A stretch of 6,666 nucleotides of DNA from Anaerolineaceae bacterium (lineage in GTDB: Bacteria; Chloroflexota; Anaerolineae; Anaerolineales; Anaerolineaceae), in the NCBI GenBank assembly GCA_003501835.1, contig DNOU01000022.1, positions 6,854 to 13,519 on the forward strand, read 5' to 3'. Under the pieces are notes generated by a model that was given only the letters and a program-made list of their open reading frames with translations, had not been told where the DNA came from and did not search any database. Positions 5,359 to 6,666 of this stretch are shown here, piece after piece. The translations under genes were made by a program, and so were the position numbers. Each line of letters opens with the position of its first letter. Position 1 is the first letter of the stretch.

Positions 5359-6015
5359 TTACTCTTCCAGGTGCCAGCCGTTGAGCCGGGCAGAGTCTCT
5401 CAACCAGCCCTCATTCGGCATGGTGATATTCACGGCAGTCGCTGCCGGATCGGGTATTCCAGTGATTGACTCAGCCCAGACATCTGCCCGGGAGTACTGC
5501 TTTGAATCGCCATGCAGTTCATCCAGTTTGCGCCGCACCCTGGATTGCGAAACCTTTTGCATTCCCCAGGTAACCACCAGCAAAACCACACCCAGAATCA
5601 GCAATACGTACCAGTAAGTCTTGAGAACGACCAGAAAACCTGACGCAGGGATAAAGGGGGTAAGAAGAAGAATTGCCAGTCCAGCAAGAATGCCTCCTGT
5701 ATTGGCCAGTTTTTCGTGTTGCCTGGATTGAGCTCCCAGGGGAGTATCGTCTCTCGTGTAGGTATCGGAAGAGGTGAGATATTTCTTATAATAACAGGTT
5801 TCGCAAAGCGGCAGACGCACCAGCAGTCGGATTTGGTTACGGTACTTCTTGCCGATCTGGCGGTGGGGAATCGCGTCGGTTTTGATCACGACTGCATGTG
5901 TTTCAGTCCTGGGTGCAGGCACGGCGTCGCAGTGCGAACATCTTTCAGGTTGATGTATGACCAGTTCTTTGATCGATGGTTGGCTGACCGCCTGGTAAGG
6001 GACCAATAATCGCAT
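5359..6015 (-). CDS. Membrane protein with two CxxC pairs (probable zinc ribbon) and two spans
   Basis: A 218-residue protein that I do not recognise as a named family. The N-terminal part (1-100) carries Cys26-x-x-Cys29 (ERCSHCD) and Cys71-x-x-Cys74 (LPLCETCY). Two CxxC knuckles about 41 residues apart, on either side of beta-like sequence, look like a zinc ribbon with a large insert. Two membrane spans follow at about 106-125 and 130-150, then a basic stretch and a polar C-terminal domain (165-218) rich in Asp, Ser and Trp. With no signal peptide, both soluble parts probably face the cytoplasm, where the cysteines would be reduced and could bind metal. The ATG at 6015 is preceded by AAGGAG (plus positions 6025-6030), nine bases away. 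It is the first gene after the terminator at 6047-6074 and probably starts a two-gene operon with the SH3 protein. Confidence 0.85.
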   Translation of the reverse strand: MRLLVPYQAVSQPSIKELVIHQPERCSHCDAVPAPRTETHAVVIKTDAIPHRQIGKKYRNQIRLLVRLPLCETCYYKKYLTSSDTYTRDDTPLGAQSRQHEKLANTGGILAGLAILLLTPFIPASGFLVVLKTYWYVLLILGVVLLVVTWGMQKVSQSRVRRKLDELHGDSKQYSRADVWAESITGIPDPAATAVNITMPNEGWLRDSARLNGWHLEE

Positions 6016-6046
6016 GAGTGAACACTCCTTGACCTTATTTTATCTT

Positions 6047-6074
6047 AAAAAACCTCCAGGAGTTCCCTGGAGGT
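6047..6074 (-). terminator. Strong intrinsic terminator on the minus strand
   Basis: On the minus strand ACCTCCAGG and CCTGGAGGT form a perfect nine-pair stem around a five-base loop. A run of six T follows (plus 6047-6052 is AAAAAA). It begins five bases after the stop of the 66-residue gene, so it ends that operon and separates it from the gene starting at 6015. Confidence 0.93.
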
Positions 6075-6079
6075 CGGCA

Positions 6080-6280
6080 TTATCGGATTTGTTCTTCCAA
6101 AGCGTTGATCCGCCGCATCAACCGCAGGAGGATGATTGACAAGGTTGGCAGATCAGCACTTCCGGAGGATAGAACCTCCACATCTGCCAGGTGTTGACCT
6201 TTGGCTTCCGCAAGCGCCTTTTTGCCGGGAGCCGGATTCAACTCGAAAACTCCATCAGGACGTTTGATCACTTTTCTCAT
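6080..6280 (-). CDS. Small protein of unknown function with C-terminal coiled-coil-like helix
   Basis: A 66-residue protein with no family recognised. The N-terminus is basic (MRKVIKRPDG). The middle is Ala/Gly-rich and polar. Residues 45-66 (PTLSIILLRLMRRINALEEQ) form an amphipathic helix with leucine or isoleucine heptad-like spacing, which suggests oligomerisation or partner binding. Its ATG overlaps the TGA of the upstream gene as ATGA (6277-6280). A GAGGTG ribosome site (plus 6286-6291) lies inside that gene's last codons, so translation is probably coupled. The terminator at 6047-6074 closes the unit. The tight coupling makes a joint role with the upstream protein likely. The short-gene style recalls phage structural modules, but nothing in the sequence proves that. 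Confidence 0.75.
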   Translation of the reverse strand: MRKVIKRPDGVFELNPAPGKKALAEAKGQHLADVEVLSSGSADLPTLSIILLRLMRRINALEEQIR

Positions 6281-6666
6281 GGCAACACCTCTAACGTCAG
6301 AGTACCCTGACCGGCTGCGGCGTAGGTACGCCGGTCGGCGGGCTGGATGATGTACACGCCGGGAACGGCAGTAGATAGGATGATCTCTGCTTCGCCGTTG
6401 GTGAGCTGCAGGGTTTCGATGGTGCCGTTGATGTCAAGGTCAACGGTCAACTGCGCCGGGCAGGATACGAGGATCTTCACCTGGGGATCAGCAACGTGAA
6501 CGTGGATAAGATCACCTGCGAAGCCGGCAGCTGACAACGTGAAGCGAGCGGCATACTCCACCATGGAGAGGGGGGATAGGTCCATGGTTTCACCTGGTTT
6601 AAGGATGAAATCATCTCCACGTGAGGCGTAGGTTTTGATGGTGCCGTCAGAATTACGAATGATGAA
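6277..6666 (-). CDS. Unrecognised beta-rich protein, 5' part beyond the right edge
   Basis: The frame is open from the right edge to the TGA at 6277-6279, giving at least 129 residues. An internal ATG at 6585 with a nearby AGGTGA could be a start. However, the 27 upstream codons in frame read as ordinary protein (IIRNSDGTIKTYASRGDD), so the gene more likely continues past the window. The visible part has alternating hydrophobic residues and many Thr, Val and Gly, which suggests a beta-sandwich. It includes IKTYASRGDDFILKPGET, AAGFAGDLIHVHVADP and PAQLTVDLDING. There are no cysteine pairs, membrane spans or catalytic motifs. It is translationally coupled to the 66-residue protein downstream. 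A surface or phage-tail-like structural role is possible but unproven, and no name is given. Confidence 0.75.
   Translation of the reverse strand, partial: FIIRNSDGTIKTYASRGDDFILKPGETMDLSPLSMVEYAARFTLSAAGFAGDLIHVHVADPQVKILVSCPAQLTVDLDINGTIETLQLTNGEAEIILSTAVPGVYIIQPADRRTYAAAGQGTLTLEVLP

Noticed and set aside
1..6666. Search for CRISPR arrays, insertion sequences, long repeats or integration sites
   Set aside because: No repeated units with spacers, transposase motifs or long terminal repeats were seen. The tRNA-Lys 3' end has no nearby duplicate to suggest an attachment site.

Overview
The window looks like chromosomal DNA of a mid-GC bacterium, most likely a Chloroflexota (Anaerolineae-type) organism. 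This is an inference from gene content and protein style: a sortase with a long basic N-terminal region, a Tat cluster in the order tatC-tatA-tatB, good AAGGAGG-type ribosome binding sites, and several membrane proteins of no recognised family. No transposase, integrase, CRISPR array or rRNA was seen.

Left part (1-2700). A HAD-family (NagD-like) phosphatase runs off the left edge on the minus strand. It is divergent from a plus-strand pair: a membrane-anchored sortase and a 70-residue single-span membrane protein. A class V PLP-dependent aminotransferase follows with its own ribosome binding site and a clear intrinsic terminator.

Middle (2740-4655). A tRNA-Lys(UUU) gene has a near-consensus sigma70-type promoter. 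Next come tatC, tatA and a tatB-like gene, which encode a complete twin-arginine translocase. The tatC promoter lies so close to the start that the mRNA is probably nearly leaderless. About 75 bases after tatB is a decayed C-terminal half of an HD-GYP domain, recognisable only when two frameshifts are allowed. Its stop codon shares the four bases TTAA with the stop of the converging minus-strand gene.

Right part (4650-6666), all minus strand. In transcription order: an unrecognised protein truncated by the right edge; a 66-residue protein coupled to it by an ATGA overlap; a strong terminator; a 218-residue protein with two CxxC pairs and two membrane spans; and a 216-residue protein with two SH3-like domains and two membrane spans. 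The last two may form a small membrane operon of unknown role.

The sortase, Tat translocase and SH3 protein together give the region a cell-envelope and protein-export flavour. The most unusual items are the HD-GYP remnant and the two uncharacterised membrane proteins.
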